64,000 nucleotides of DNA from Euphorbia lathyris (lineage: Eukaryota; Streptophyta; Magnoliopsida; Malpighiales; Euphorbiaceae): positions 86,065,501 to 86,129,500 of the forward strand of contig NC_088915.1 of the NCBI RefSeq assembly GCF_963576675.1, read 5' to 3'. Under the pieces are notes generated by a model. It had not been told where the DNA came from. It searched no databases and saw nothing but the letters and a program-made list of their open reading frames with translations. Positions within the stretch are counted from its first letter, which is position 1, and the number at the start of each line of letters is the position of its first letter. Both the position numbers and the translations under genes were made by a program. This document shows, in pieces, positions 43,395-56,100 of this stretch.

Positions 43395-45459
43395 AGTTTG
43401 AAATCTTGATTTTATTAATTGTATTACTGATATTTAGGATTTTCGATAAATTTTGGGGTTTGATTATCCTATTTCTGATAGGGATGAAAACAGTACGTGT
43501 GATTATAATTGATCGGTAATTTTAAATGTGTCTTAAAAGATCAAACCGAATAGATTACTTTTCCCTTACTTATCCATTCTCCCTTATTGTATCCATTCAT
43601 AAATTATTAGACTTACGAGTAACTATTACACGTAATTATATAGTACGTAATACAAAAATAATAATCGCATCCTGTCAAAAATTGAAAGGTAGAAATGAAG
43701 TATAATATAACTCTTATATAATAATTGCATATACTAGCATTTGCAACAAAAATTACATATAATAATTGTATGTACTAGCATTTGCAACAAAAAATTTCCT
43801 ATTAGAACCTGCTGGAATCTTCTCTTAATGACCTATAAATTTCTGTCATCAAAATACTATCCAAAAAAACTAGATTACCATACATCCAAAATTCTCAAAA
43901 CGACTTCTAAAATGGAGACAATGGCAATATATATAAATATGTACTTGAGCTACTACCACTTGGAAAAGCTTATGAAGAACTTATGATGATGCTATTAGCT
44001 CTTCAAAATCTTTACCAGGGTGTTCGTCGGCGTAGATGATAATTTTCTTCAACTGTTGTAAAAAATAAACAAATTATTGTTAAAGTGCTATTTAATAAAA
44101 TTAAAAATTAAGCATTAAAAAATAAATACTGAATTTTAAATATTAAATATTATAAATATTGAAAATGTTAAATGATGCAATATTTAGATAAATACTAAAA
44201 ATAAGTACCGAATATTAGTTGATAAAGTTCAACTTAAAATTTTAATTTAAAAATTTTTACTTAACAAAATAAGTGATTTATAACTTAATTGAACATTTTA
44301 AATGATTGAAGAATTGAAATTATTAAACACACTTATAAATGATTTTAGTGGTTATCAAACGAGGCCTTAATATTTAAGATTTTGAGTTAAACTTATTTAA
44401 AATATAAGTGGGATAAATTGTGGAGTTTGATTATCCTAGTACTTATGGGTACAGGATGGAAACAATTGTTTTTAAAATGTGAGATTATATGCAATTATAA
44501 TTAACCGATAGATGATTTTAACATATCAAACCGAACAAATTACTTTTTCCCTTACTATATCTATTCATGAATTATTAGACTTGCGAGTATATAACATTAC
44601 AAAATCAAACCTAACAAATTACTTTTTGCCTTACTATATCTATTTATTAGACCTGCGAGAGTAACTATCCCATGTAATTATATACTTTTTATGTATTTTT
44701 AGAGATTTTTTGTTCCATAAAACATAACGTTTTAATCAAATTAATTGATTTTTTACCAAATACATCCTTATTTAAATTGTTTTTATTTATTTTAGAAATA
44801 GCTAAAAATTAATTAGTAGATGCAATTAATATAAGGTAACAAAATCTTCTAATTAAATTTCTTAATTATCTATAAGAGAGGGACTAGTACCTAGTCGTGC
44901 CGAGTCAAAAATTGAAAGGTAAACGAACTATAATGTAATTCTTAAACAATAATTCTATCTAAATATTACACACACAAAAATGCCTACTGTTAATTATGAA
45001 TTCCATTGCTGTTAATTATGTAATCTACTTTTAATGAGCTAAAATATTCTGTAATCTAAATAATTATACAAAAGAACTAATAAAAATCTACCAAGAGATT
45101 TGACCAAAAATTTCCTATTAGAACCTTCTGGAATCTTCTCTTAATGACCTAAAAATCTACCAAGAGATTTGACCAAAAAACATATACACACGTATCATTG
45201 CTAAAGCTAGATGACTATAAATCCAAAATGGTTCAAGTGTCAAAATAACATCTCGGTTAGTTCAATTTAGTCCAAATCAAATTTTAGAAATCAACCAAAC
45301 CCTCAAATTGGCAAATTTTGCAAAATTTAGAGTAATTTCTCAAAATTTGCGAACTTAAGGATTAAATTGATGCATAAAATTAGATTTGGATGAAAATTAT
45401 CATGACTACAAATTTTAAGTGCCATTTCGACTTGTAATTCCTTCCAAAATTGCTGCATG
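43395..45459. other. AT-rich intergenic region downstream of the demethylase gene
   Basis: No intact gene. It contains a degenerate direct duplication of the sequence at and beyond the 3' end of the demethylase gene (see the repeat entry) and a local tandem duplicate of about 28 bp (AATCTACCAAGAGATTTGAC) at about 45086 and 45148. Confidence 0.6.
43440..44060 (-). repeat. Degenerate duplicate of the demethylase 3' end, including its last exon
   Basis: The sequence at 43955-44055 matches the last exon at 45540-45642 (shared words ACTACCACTTGGA and GCAATTAGCTCTTC-like, coding for a YA-KDFEELIASS remnant). Further left, 43795-43930 matches the region near 45113-45500, and 43450-43640 matches 44410-44600. 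It is a direct, diverged copy, partly interrupted by insertions. The copied exon ends early and lacks its own upstream exons. Confidence 0.65.
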
Positions 45460-48400
45460 TCAATAAAATGGAGAGCAATGGCAGTATATATACATACATA
45501 TGCAGATATATATACACACACATGCACATGTTTCATTTTTACTACCACTTGGAGAAGCTTCTGAAGAAGTTATGGATGATGCAATTAGCTCTTCTAAATC
45601 TTTAACAGCTTGTTGAACGGCATAGATGATCATTTTTTTTATCTGCACAAATGAGGGGGAAAAAACTCAGGAATTATGTGATCAAATCACTGATGATTAC
45701 AGTAAAAAGGTTTTTTTTTACCTCAAGTTTGTCTTCTCTAGCCTTGTGGTTCTTCGGAAGTTTCCGATACTCCTTGCTTAACCGGAGGCACTCGTGGATA
45801 TTTTCCGGAGAGACAAAATCCGCAGCAATTTTTGTGCAGGACTGATTGAGGCCAAAAAGAAGAAAGAAAGCTTTAGATCAAAACAGTGTATGAGGTGTCA
45901 ACCTCAATAATCGTGTATGAGGTGTCAAAATGGTGGCGTTGTATCAATAATCGTGTTATGATCTTTACATTGCTGTTATTGGGTCAGAAATTGATAGCCT
46001 AATAAAGCGTGTCTATGTCAAAACGTACCTTGAGATTTCTAACTTGATGCGGACAACCTGCAGGGATGAATACTGCCTCTCCGAGGTTTTGCTCAAATGT
46101 CCAAGGTTCAACTCCTATGAGTGTGACAATAGTAAAAGAACGAAACAGAGAAATAAAAATAAAAACCCGGGTTTCTTTAATGTGCTAACCAAATTCCTCC
46201 TTGAGCTTCTTCTTATGCTCCAGAGTTAAATAGAAACTCTGATCATGTATAGGATGGAAAACCTGCATGAAACCAGGTCAACTATAAGTAAATTACAAAT
46301 GTGACGAGTGGGCAATTCGGGTTATCGTATCAAAATCGTTTTATTTTACATATTGTGTTGTGTTACATACTGTTATATATAATATAAACACAAGAAAAAT
46401 GATAACCATGTCTAACAAGCAGTGTAAGTCGGGTTGTCTCCTAAATTCATGTAGAAAAGTGCCACCCCTTAGCTAAGCAAAAGGTGGAATCAGTTACCTG
46501 TTTCACTGGTGAAGAGAAGGTGTGTCTAAATTCCATGTAGTGCTTCCTAAGAAATTCTTCTAGCTTGGGGACATCTTCCCTCCTAAAAATGTCCCACAAT
46601 GCGCCACCCGTGTTCTCTGAGTCATTTTCAGTTGGCTCATTCCTGAGACTAACTCTGCTTTGTTCAGAGCCATTCACCTTATCTCTCACCAGACCCTCTT
46701 TTACATCTTCTTCCCTATGTATTTGTTTCAGCTGTTCAATGGCGACATGCTGTTCTTCACTTAAGGTAACCTCTGAAGTGTGCGTCAAAATGTTCACCTA
46801 CGTTAATAGAAAACGTATCTTAAGAAAAATGTAAAATCGCATTAGACTGTAATGATAAATAAGATAGCAACACATCTCACACAAGTATAGTATAAGATTC
46901 AACCAACACCAGCTCTTTTTGGTGATGTTTATTCGTCACGATACAAAACAGGCCTAATTTATCAGCAACCCAAATCACATAATTTAAACGCACCGCATCT
47001 GACATATCACAGTGAAGTTTGGTCACTGAGTCCCCTCTTCCAAGTTCTTCTGGAGTGCCATATGCAATGTAAGTTTTTGGACCCAAGTCTGGTTTGAGCA
47101 TACCATGTGGAAATTTCACAGCAAGGTTGAGGATACCAGCCTTGGGATCACTATATTCTTGGAAAGGCAAGGCACTGATAAACTCGTCGCAGTGGCGCGG
47201 CAAAATATCTTCAAATTTATCAGATGGGGGCCAATCCTTCAGCTTCAGCATCTGAGGCCAGAAGTTTTGATATCTTCTTCCTTCCATATACCCCTTGAAA
47301 AATTGAGAGGCCTTGATTTCCACCTGAATATTTCAACAAAATCAACAAAAAGTTGAAAAAACGATATCCAGAATACATGTGACTTTGATAAAAATGCATG
47401 GAACATTATGAAGCTAACCTCACAAGAAGCCAGGCAATCGATGGCCTTGACTTTAGACATCTTGGAGCTTGCCTCCAAGTCCATATTTTCACATAATGCG
47501 CGCCACATGACCATTGGCTCCCAACTCAAATTAGGTGTTACCTTAAGGACATCACGAACTATAACAGGTTCACCTTTAGCCCAATGTCTTTGGAAGTTAA
47601 ACAGCTCTTGATCTTCTTGAATATTATACAAAGCTGGACAATACAAGTCATTATCATCAGAGCCTTCTCTACAAGCTGCTTTTTTCACCGGCTCCCTTCT
47701 AGTATCATAATGCTTTGACATCAAACTGGTGGATTTGCTATTATAAAGCCCCAGCAAGTCTAAAGCCTTCATTTTCAATTCTAGGATACGTCCCATTGGA
47801 AGTATACGCTTTAGCTCCAATATACAACCACCACAGCCACCCAATTCTTTTGGAGCACAAAAAATGCTCCCATCATGATTGGCATTCCATGTGAACTTCG
47901 ATGGCTCAGTTAGATCCTCAGCATGACTTTCCAAGGTTCCTTCACGAATTTCTTGACAACAACTGAGACAAAGTTCATAAGCACAATTTGAACATCTGCG
48001 GTGGTAGTCAACAATGGAAGTTGCACAATGGTTGCTGCAGCAGAGCCCAGAAAATGTCAAAACATCAGTCTATAAAATCATCTTTTTTTTTCCTATGCAA
48101 CTGACTTGGAAAGAGATTCTTACCAATAGACACGCTCATCATTACTACAGAACTCTCTGCTACCTCCTGCAAAGGACCTGGAAAGAGCATTTTGTAAAGT
48201 ATCAGCGTAAGTTAAATCAAAACACAAACTTATAATAAAGCTAAAGGAAAATAGTAAAAGAAACTCACCTATTTTAGCCTCAATTTGAGCCTCTTGATTT
48301 TGTTGTTCACGGATTTGGTCCAGATAGGGCACAAGATATTTAATCAAATAGTGCAGGCGCTGAGCTTTTTCACTGTTGTCGATATCTCTTCTAGAGGTCT

Positions 48401-51172
48401 GACAACAAGAAATATTATTATTATTCAGAAGATTCCAATAGCTTTCAATACTGCAAAACAACTTTTTCACAAACTGCCAATCTTAGGATGCACAAAGGGA
48501 TGACAAAACAAATCAACTTTCAATGTCAAAAAGCAGCCATATGATTATTTTTATTAGATTTTTTTACAGCAAGGTCTGCAAGCTGAAATTATTCCCCCAC
48601 AATTCAGTATAATATCAAGCTAGATAGATCCAAGACCTCTGTTATCCCCCAAGCCTAATGAATCACCTGCTATGATGCACGGAAACTGAAACGGAAGCGA
48701 GGAAACGGAATTTCTAAAAAACATAGGAAACGGAAACATGGGGAAACGTGTAAATATTAAAAGTATAGGGGTGTATTTATAAATATTAAAAATATATGTA
48801 TAATTTAAAAAATACCAAATCCAAGGAATATAAACAATTATTATATCAGTGCAATCCAATATATAAAAATTGATAATTCAACAAATACAAAAACTAATTA
48901 CTTTTATGCTGCCAATAATAACATCCACATCATGCATGTGCCTTGGGTCTTTCAAATAAAAACTCAAGTCTAAAATATCTAAATACAACATAAGTTTACA
49001 TAATCAGATTTAAAAAAGAAAATCAATCTCATACTCAACATTGAAGAAGAAAAACGAAGATAGATCAGAAAAACGTAGAGAGTTCGATACATGTGGATAA
49101 GGAAATTCAGGATTATCAATTCACAAATCATTTTCAGCAGCAACTGCTTCAATGCATATATGTTCCCTGCGTTTTTCTGAAGTCTGAAGATATCCAGGTT
49201 TCAATCTCACCCAAAAGAAGATTCATTAATTCATATGAGAAAAAAGTGGTAAGGTGTTTAAATAGAAGTAAATTTGAGACTTTTGGATTGAATAAGACAG
49301 TTTCAATTTTTCAGTTTTCCTAATCATATGGTATGGCAATAAGAATTTTGAGTTTTCAGTTCAGAGAAACTGTATGACAGTAATTCGGAAAAGCGGCCCG
49401 GAAACGTTTTGTTTCAGTTTCCGGGGGTTTCCGTTTCCCAGAGATGTGGGAGACGCGGAAACGCATCTCCCAAACGTTTCTGTGCATCACAGATCACCTG
49501 AATATGCAAATAATATGCAACATAAAATTAAAACCACTGTGTAAGTTTCATTCTCATATTGAAGTTGTCGAATGTGCTATATATTTCTTATAATGGCTTA
49601 TCATTATTCATTATAATTGATCCTTAGAATGAGCTTGACCCTCAGCACACTATAAGCATGTAAGATTTGGCCCAAGGATGCATTGCCATTGCTGAGTTCT
49701 TTGCAAGTTACTTTATAATTGTAACTTCATGATCCCATTTTTTAGGAGAAATATTATTGATATATAACATTTAATATTATTTTGCTTTGTTAGAAATTGA
49801 AAATGATACTAGATTGGTAAGATTATTAAGCTAAAAATTCCTCTTTTAGGAGCTTTCAATTGTTGACTCGTTTATTTTAGTATCCTACAATTAAGCAATA
49901 TGATAATATCCTATCAAGTAATTAAAACTGGATATAGCTAAGGCCCAAAGATATATTGGAAGCTAATTTGGAGTAAAATTTACTCTATATTTCCTTTTTA
50001 ACACTTGAAGGAAATTTGGATCATGCTAATTGAAAAACTCTCGAGAATGTATTCTGAATGTGTTTTTGCTGATTTATTCATGTCCTTTGAAGGAATATAT
50101 TTGTTTCAGACGTCCTGCCTATCAATTAGGTGGATCTTTTGAAAACATGGCAGTTTCCATCCCAATTTTCATTTGGGAGAATGAGTTTTCTGCTCTTAAT
50201 GTCACCTCTGTTATCTATGATGAAGTAAAAAATTCTAATGCGGCTTTAAGATAACATACCTTTATCAATCCAGTGGAGTGCAAACACACATTGCAGTTGC
50301 AATTGCTACGACAACATGGACATTGTTCTGCAATTTCTTCTTCAGTCATTTCCGGGTACCTGCAATAGAACAACAACAAAGTAAGCATTCATGCCAGTTT
50401 CTCATAATAGCTGATTATACTCAACTGTCCAGAAAATTTTACCATTCTTTGATACAATGAATGCAGTACATTTTGGATTTGCACATCGTACAAGGGACGA
50501 CAAGTTTTCTTTCAGGTTTCATGCACTGATGACACCTTGGTCTTGCTTTTCCTTTAGCCTGCTTAAAAGAAGGGTTGAAAATTCTTAAAGCTGAAAAAGA
50601 CACTTCACTCAGTAAATATGCAAAAAAATGAAAAATACCTTAAGATCTCTTCTTGTAGATGTACGAGATTTACTGATGCTACTTCTATTGCTATTTGCAG
50701 GAGTCAATTTATGGTACTCATTATCTACCATTCGAGCTCTTTTGCGCTCTCTCATTTTTATAATGGACAGAGCTTCTAACTCTTCAGCTTCAGAATCGCT
50801 CTCATCTTTTCTTTTTCTTTTACAATCATCAGAAGAGCTCTCTGAACTCATAGTTTTCGGAATAGCATGATTTAATTTGCTGCCCCGCTTCCGTGGGACT
50901 GCACGGCCTCCTAAGCAATCAAAATCGTGATTTATCGTCGGTCTTTTTGTGCTCATTCGGCTTGACCGTTCATCTCCATCAGATTTTCGCACACGTTTGT
51001 TGGAGGGAAAATGAGAAGCTCTAACCATTCTCTGCAATTTCCGATCAGAGTCACCACGACTAGACTGATCACCTTTACCTAGTGCGAAATCAGAATCGAG
51101 AGTTACCTTCACTCTCTTTTTTCCACCATCATAATCTTCAAACTGATCACCTTTAACAACGCCTGCAGCCAT
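45460..51172 (-). CDS. JMJ25-like: JmjC histone demethylase, KDM3/JHDM2 group (IBM1/JMJ25-like)
   Basis: Twelve coding exons on the minus strand: 50639-51172, 50443-50558, 50260-50359, 48269-48398, 48124-48166, 47419-48034, 46994-47323, 46498-46797, 46190-46262, 46029-46114, 45722-45841 and 45460-45642. Phases agree throughout, giving 876 aa. The N terminus is basic and nuclear-type (KRKRK). Residues about 185-250 form a Cys-rich RING-like zinc domain ([18 protein letters not shown]). A second Cys cluster lies near 310-345 ([16 protein letters not shown]). The JmjC domain spans about 520-800: iron ligands H617 and D619 (KLHCDMSDA) and H770 (AGCPHQVRN) are present, so activity is expected. Family members remove H3K9 methylation from genes. 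The start is taken at the ATG at 51172; an in-frame upstream ATG at 51229 is less likely. The last residues are an unusual Cys/Tyr-rich tail. Confidence 0.92.
48662..49500. mobile_element. hAT-like non-autonomous element (48670-49492) in intron 3 of the demethylase
   Basis: The ends are inverted: CTATGATGCACGGAAAC at the left, and the complement of CTGTGATGCACAGAAAC at the right. They are flanked by the exact 8-bp duplication ATCACCTG (48662-48669 and 49493-49500). Subterminal sequences are rich in GGAAACGG words. 823 bp, no transposase. The host intron spans 48399-50259. Confidence 0.8.
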
Positions 51173-51948
51173 TCTCACTGCAAGTGCCAATATCCAAAAT
51201 TCACATTCAGGAAAATAAACGTATAACATAACGCAATGAGTGAAACAACTGAATTGACTGAGGTCAACTCAACGAATACATATAATATTACACATAACTC
51301 AATTGTAAAAGGATCGATTTAACAATTAATAAAAACGCAATTCAAATAATCATATAAACTGAAAAAGAAAACGCACAACATTGATTCTTCATCCTTCACC
51401 ATATCAATCGTAAATCACACATATAAATTCAGGAATTCAGAACCAGAAACAAACATATAACGTAACGCAATGAGTGAAACAACTGGATTGACTGAGGTCA
51501 ACTCAACCAGTACATATAATTGTAAAAAGAACGATCAACAATTAATAAAACCGCAATTCAATATGAAGAAAAGAGAAAAAGAAAAGAAACCTTTACACAT
51601 AACCGAAATCGATGGTAATGCAGAAATGAAATCGAAGCGGAGACTGAAATCACGACGAAATCTGATCGGAGGTGAGAAAGACAGAGAATAAGAAGGGAAA
51701 ACGAGGCAGTGGTGGAGATATTAGACGGAGTGGGAATGTGATTAAAATTAAAATGAGAAATTGAATGTTTTATGTTCTTCCTTTTGAAATTCTACTGTGG
51801 TCACTCTCATTACAATATATGGTAACTGACACTGAGACCAAAACCATCCGTTTACCATAATTGCATAATTACTATAATTTGACCTGTTTCCATCTCTTTA
51901 AAAGTAAAAAAAAAAACGATGTGTTCACATTTTCTTTTTATTGTTGTG
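51173..51948. other. 5' region of the demethylase gene
   Basis: It contains the probable 5' UTR and promoter; the transcription start cannot be fixed. A segment of about 100 bp at 51219-51330 is repeated at 51453-51560 (shared AACGCAATGAGTGAAACAAC and ACTGAGGTCAACTCAAC). No other gene. Confidence 0.55.
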
Positions 51949-52357
51949 TTTATTGTAGACCTGGCCATGCCCGGTCCGCTCAGGCTCGTCCCTTTTGATC
52001 GGATTTGGATAATAAAAATTAAACTTAAACCCATCCCGGTCCAGATCTGTTAAAATCCGTCTATTTTTTGGACGGGCTTGGGATTATTAAAAATAGCACG
52101 GGCCGGTCTACTCCGGTCCGTCTATTAATACAAATTAATAAATTTATATATTAAATATTTATTTTTAAATATAATATTTATTTTTTATAAATAAAAATTA
52201 TATATATATATATATATTTAATTGGGTTTATATGGGTTGTGTTTGGGATTTGATTTTTAAGCCTGAGTCCGAGCCCACCTAAATTAATAGCGGGCTAGGC
52301 TGGATTTGGACGGAACATTTTTATCTAAAAACTAGATAGGCCAAGTCTAGTTTATCG
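51949..52357. mobile_element. Small hAT-like element (51957-52349)
   Basis: The ends TAGACCTGGCC and GGCCAAGTCTA are inverted with one mismatch. They are flanked by GTTTATTG and GTTTATCG, an 8-bp duplication with one change. Subterminal GGTCC/GGGC words are typical of this hAT MITE type. No ORF. Confidence 0.6.
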
Positions 52358-52707
52358 GTCCTGGCTCCGCCACTAAATGAATGGGAGGTCTCCTAAATAG
52401 AAGGTCTTAGGCGGGGCGTAAGCTAGCTTCCTTACAGTTGCCTATGCGTGGTGGTCGATTCTTGTTCCTGCCTGATGCATTGTATGCTCTAGATATTCAT
52501 CGAAATTTAATCTTTGTGTTGATTTTACTTAAGCTTTCATTTCATTTAAATTTCAGTGATTGTGGTCTGAAGTTGTACTTGAAAAATACTTATTACAGTT
52601 CTGTCTATTTTTAAAATGGTTTTATTATAATGGATTTGGAATATGTTCTAATAAATCCGTGTTTTTCCTAATTTACGACTTATGATAAAAACATTGCAAA
52701 TGATGTA
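52358..52707. other. Spacer
   Basis: No gene or clear element seen. Confidence 0.5.
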
Positions 52708-52905
52708 AATGTTTGGCATGCTAAACTTTGTCGTATTGGTCAGCAACAAATGAAAATTCTTGCTAAAATAAGATTTATTAAGAAACCTATAAAGGGCATA
52801 TTTATCTACTTGTGAACATTGACTAGCTAGAAAAATAACCCGAAAACCATTTGGAAAAGCAAAAAAAGTCTATCTTCCGTTCATTCATTCTGACATCTGT
52901 GGTTA
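52708..52905 (+). pseudogene. Copia pol relic (GAG-pre-integrase to start of integrase)
   Basis: Conceptual translation in two frames gives NVWHAKLCRIGQQQM, then CEH..LARKITRKPFGKAKK and HSDICG, the copia pre-integrase zinc finger region. It has a frameshift near 52812 and a TGA. No LTRs nearby, so an old fragment. Confidence 0.75.
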
Positions 52906-53110
52906 GGAGCTCAAGTTTATATTTGAACTCAGCTCGTTTGTTCACGAGCTGTTCACAAGCCAGCTCATTTATCTTATTCACGAGCTTACCTTGTGAGCTT
53001 CTCATTTACGTAATTCACGAGCCAGCTCATTTATCTTGTTCACGAGCTTTGCATGAGAAGCTCGTTAAGCATGTTCATGAACAATCTCATTTATTGTGTT
53101 ATCGAATGAG
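52906..53110. repeat. Diverged repeat with TTCACGAGC / AGCTCATTTAT words
   Basis: Words such as CAGCTCATTTATCTT and TTCACGAGCT recur several times. It appears to be a degraded tandem or subterminal repeat of a DNA transposon. Boundaries unclear. Confidence 0.5.
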
Positions 53111-53144
53111 ATATTAGCATGCTTAGTGAATAAAATAATATTGC

Positions 53145-56100
53145 TAGGTCGTCGCCCTGAAGCGGCGCGCCACCCCAGGACCCGGGGGTGGTGTCAAATA
53201 TGCAAGGGTTGCGGGTAAATAAGCTAGTCCACGGTAATGGTAGGGGTAGGGGTAAGGGCAGTAGGTTACGCTTTGGGACATGGAATATAGGTTCTTTGAC
53301 AGGAAGATTAGCTGAAATTGTAGATATTATGAAGAGGAGGAGAATAAATATAATGTGCCTACAAGAAACCAAGTGGGTTGGAGCCAAGGCTAGAGAGATA
53401 GCTCCTTGGGGTTATAAGCTTTGGTACTCAGGAAAGGATAAGGGTAGAAATGGAGTAGGTATTCTTATTGATAGGGAGTATATTGATGATGTAGTAGCGG
53501 TGTCTAGGAAGAGCGATAGAATTATGAGTGTTAAGCTAGTGATAGGGGATGAGGTTGTGAATATCATTAGTGCATATGCGCCACAAATAGGATTAGATGT
53601 CTCTATAAGACAAGCTTTTTGGGAGGACTTAGAGGAAGTGGTGCAACAGGTTCCCAGGGATGAAAAAATGGTACTGGGGGTGATCTTAATGGACACGTGG
53701 GTTCTAGGCGATTTGAGAGTGTTCATGGAGGGTATGGTTTTGGAGATAAGAATGAAGCAGGAAATGATATTTTGGAATTCGCATCAGCCTATGACTTGAG
53801 TATCATGAACACATGGTTTATGAAGAGAACATCCCACTTAGTGACTTATCGGAGTGGCGGTAATGCGAGCCAAATTGACTTCTTCTTAGTAAGGAGTGCT
53901 TGGAGAAAGAGTTATATTGATTGTAAGGTGATCCCTGGTGAGAGTACGACAACCCAACATAGAGTAGTGGTGCTTGATTTTCGAAGTAGGAAATGTATAA
54001 GAAAACAAACACCACAAGTAGAGAATAAGATTATGTGGTGGAAATTGCAAGGGGAGAATCAACAAAAATTTGTGGATGAGATGACCAAAAAAGATATTTG
54101 GACTTGTAATATGGATTTAGATATAGATTCGATATGGACTAAGATGGAGCATAGTATAAGGGAAGTAGCGAAGGAAGTTCTAGGGGAATCTAAAGGTAGC
54201 ATGCCACCGGGTAAGGACACATCTTGGTGGACAGAAGAAGTACGACAAGCAGTAAAGAGTAAGCGAGAATCCTATAAAATATTGGGGAAATGTAGGAGTG
54301 ACGAGAACTACGAAAAATACAAAGAGGCTAAAAGGGAAGTAAAGAAGGTCATACGAGATGCTAGAGCAAAGGTGAATCGGGATCTGTATACAAGATTGGA
54401 TACGAAAGAAGGGAAAAGAGACATATATAGAATTGCTTGGATGAGAGATAGGAAGACACGAGATCTCAGAAAAGTTAAATGTGTGAAGGATGTGGACCAG
54501 AAAGTCCTAGTTGGAGATAAGGATATCAAGGAACGATGGAGGTCCTATTTTGATGACTTATTTAATGGAGATCGCAGACAAGATGTTGGAGATATAAGTA
54601 TCCATCATGATATGATAAATCATGAATGCCTGCGGAGAATTCAAAAGGGTGAAGTCAAAATGGCATTAAGTAAGATGAAGTTGAAGAAAGCAGTAGGACC
54701 TGATGGCATCCCTATTGAGATTTGGAGATGTTTAGGAGAAAGAGGAATCGAATGGTTGACGATGTTCTTCAACAAAATTTGGAGAAACAATAAGATGCCA
54801 TCAGAATGGAGGAAAAGTATCTTAATCCCTTTGTATAAGAACAAAGGCGATGTCCAAGATTGTGCCAACTATCGGGGAATCAAATTAATGAGTCACACTA
54901 TGAAACTTTGGGAGCGAGTGATCGAACAAAGGCTAAGGAGGACGGTGAAGATCTCAGAAAACCAGTTTGGCTTTATGCCGGGAAGATCAACTATGGAAGC
55001 CATCCATCTAATGAGACAATTAATGGAGCACTATCGAAATAAGAAGAAAGACTTGCATATGGTTTTCATTGACTTGGAGAAAGCATATGATAAGGTACCA
55101 AGGGAAGTACTTTGGTGGGTCTTGATAAGGAAAGGCATTTCGCGGAAATATATTGACATCATAAAGGACATGTATGAGGGAGCATGCACGAGTGTACATA
55201 CTAGTGTTGGGAAGACTGAAGAGTTTCCTATTATGATTGGAGTGCATCAAGGTTCCGCACTAAGCCCATTTCTTTTTGCCATCGTTATGGATGAACTAAC
55301 AAGTTCACTTCAAGATGGTATACTATGGTGCATGCTGTTTGCAGATGATATTGTGTTGGTTGATGAGACGAAAGAAGGAGTGGAGAGGAAGTTGGAACTA
55401 TGGAGACAAACTCTAGAATCTAGAGGCTTTAAGTTAAGCCGAAGTAAGACAGAATATTTGGAGTGTAAGTTTAGCGGCCATATGAGTAGGGAGGCAGGGA
55501 CAATCACCCTAGATGGGAGAGTTGTTCAGGCCTCGGATTGCTTCTAGTATTTAGGATCTATTATCCAAATGGATGGAGAAGTAGATGGAGACGTTGCTCA
55601 TAGGATTAAAGCTGGTTGGTCGAAGTGGAAGAGTGCTACGGGTTTCCTTTGTGACCCCGACATGCCTAATAGATTGAAGGGAAAATTCTACCGGACGGCA
55701 ATTAGACCAGCATTGTTATATGGTACGGAGTGTTAGGCAGTGAAACACTGCCACCTCCATAAGATGTCGGTGGCGGAGATGCGTATGTTGAGATGGATGT
55801 GTGGTCATACGAGAAAGGATCGGGTGAGTAATGAAATAATTAGGACAAAAGTAGGGGTCACATCTATTGAGAATAAAATGAGAGAAAACCGACTAAGGTG
55901 GTTTGGCCATGTGAGACGTAGAGCGCTTGATGCGCCGGTTAGGAGAACCGAAGAGTGGCAAAGGGATGTAGTGGTGAGGGGTAGGGGAAGACCTAAGCAA
56001 ACTTGGAGGAGGGTGATCGAGAGTGATATGAGTTTACTGGGAATTGAGGAAAATATGGTAGTGGATAGGACGGAGTGGAGGGAGCGAATTTGTGTCGCTG

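Noticed and set aside
46447..46497. Extension of the demethylase exon into a longer C terminus
   Set aside because: The frame continues past the GTAAC donor to a stop, but joining to 46190-46262 keeps the JmjC domain with its third iron ligand, so the spliced form is preferred.
53091..53387. Minus-strand frame with a possible signal peptide
   Set aside because: Antisense to the LINE start; Pro/Leu runs mirror the GGTAGGGG-rich sequence.
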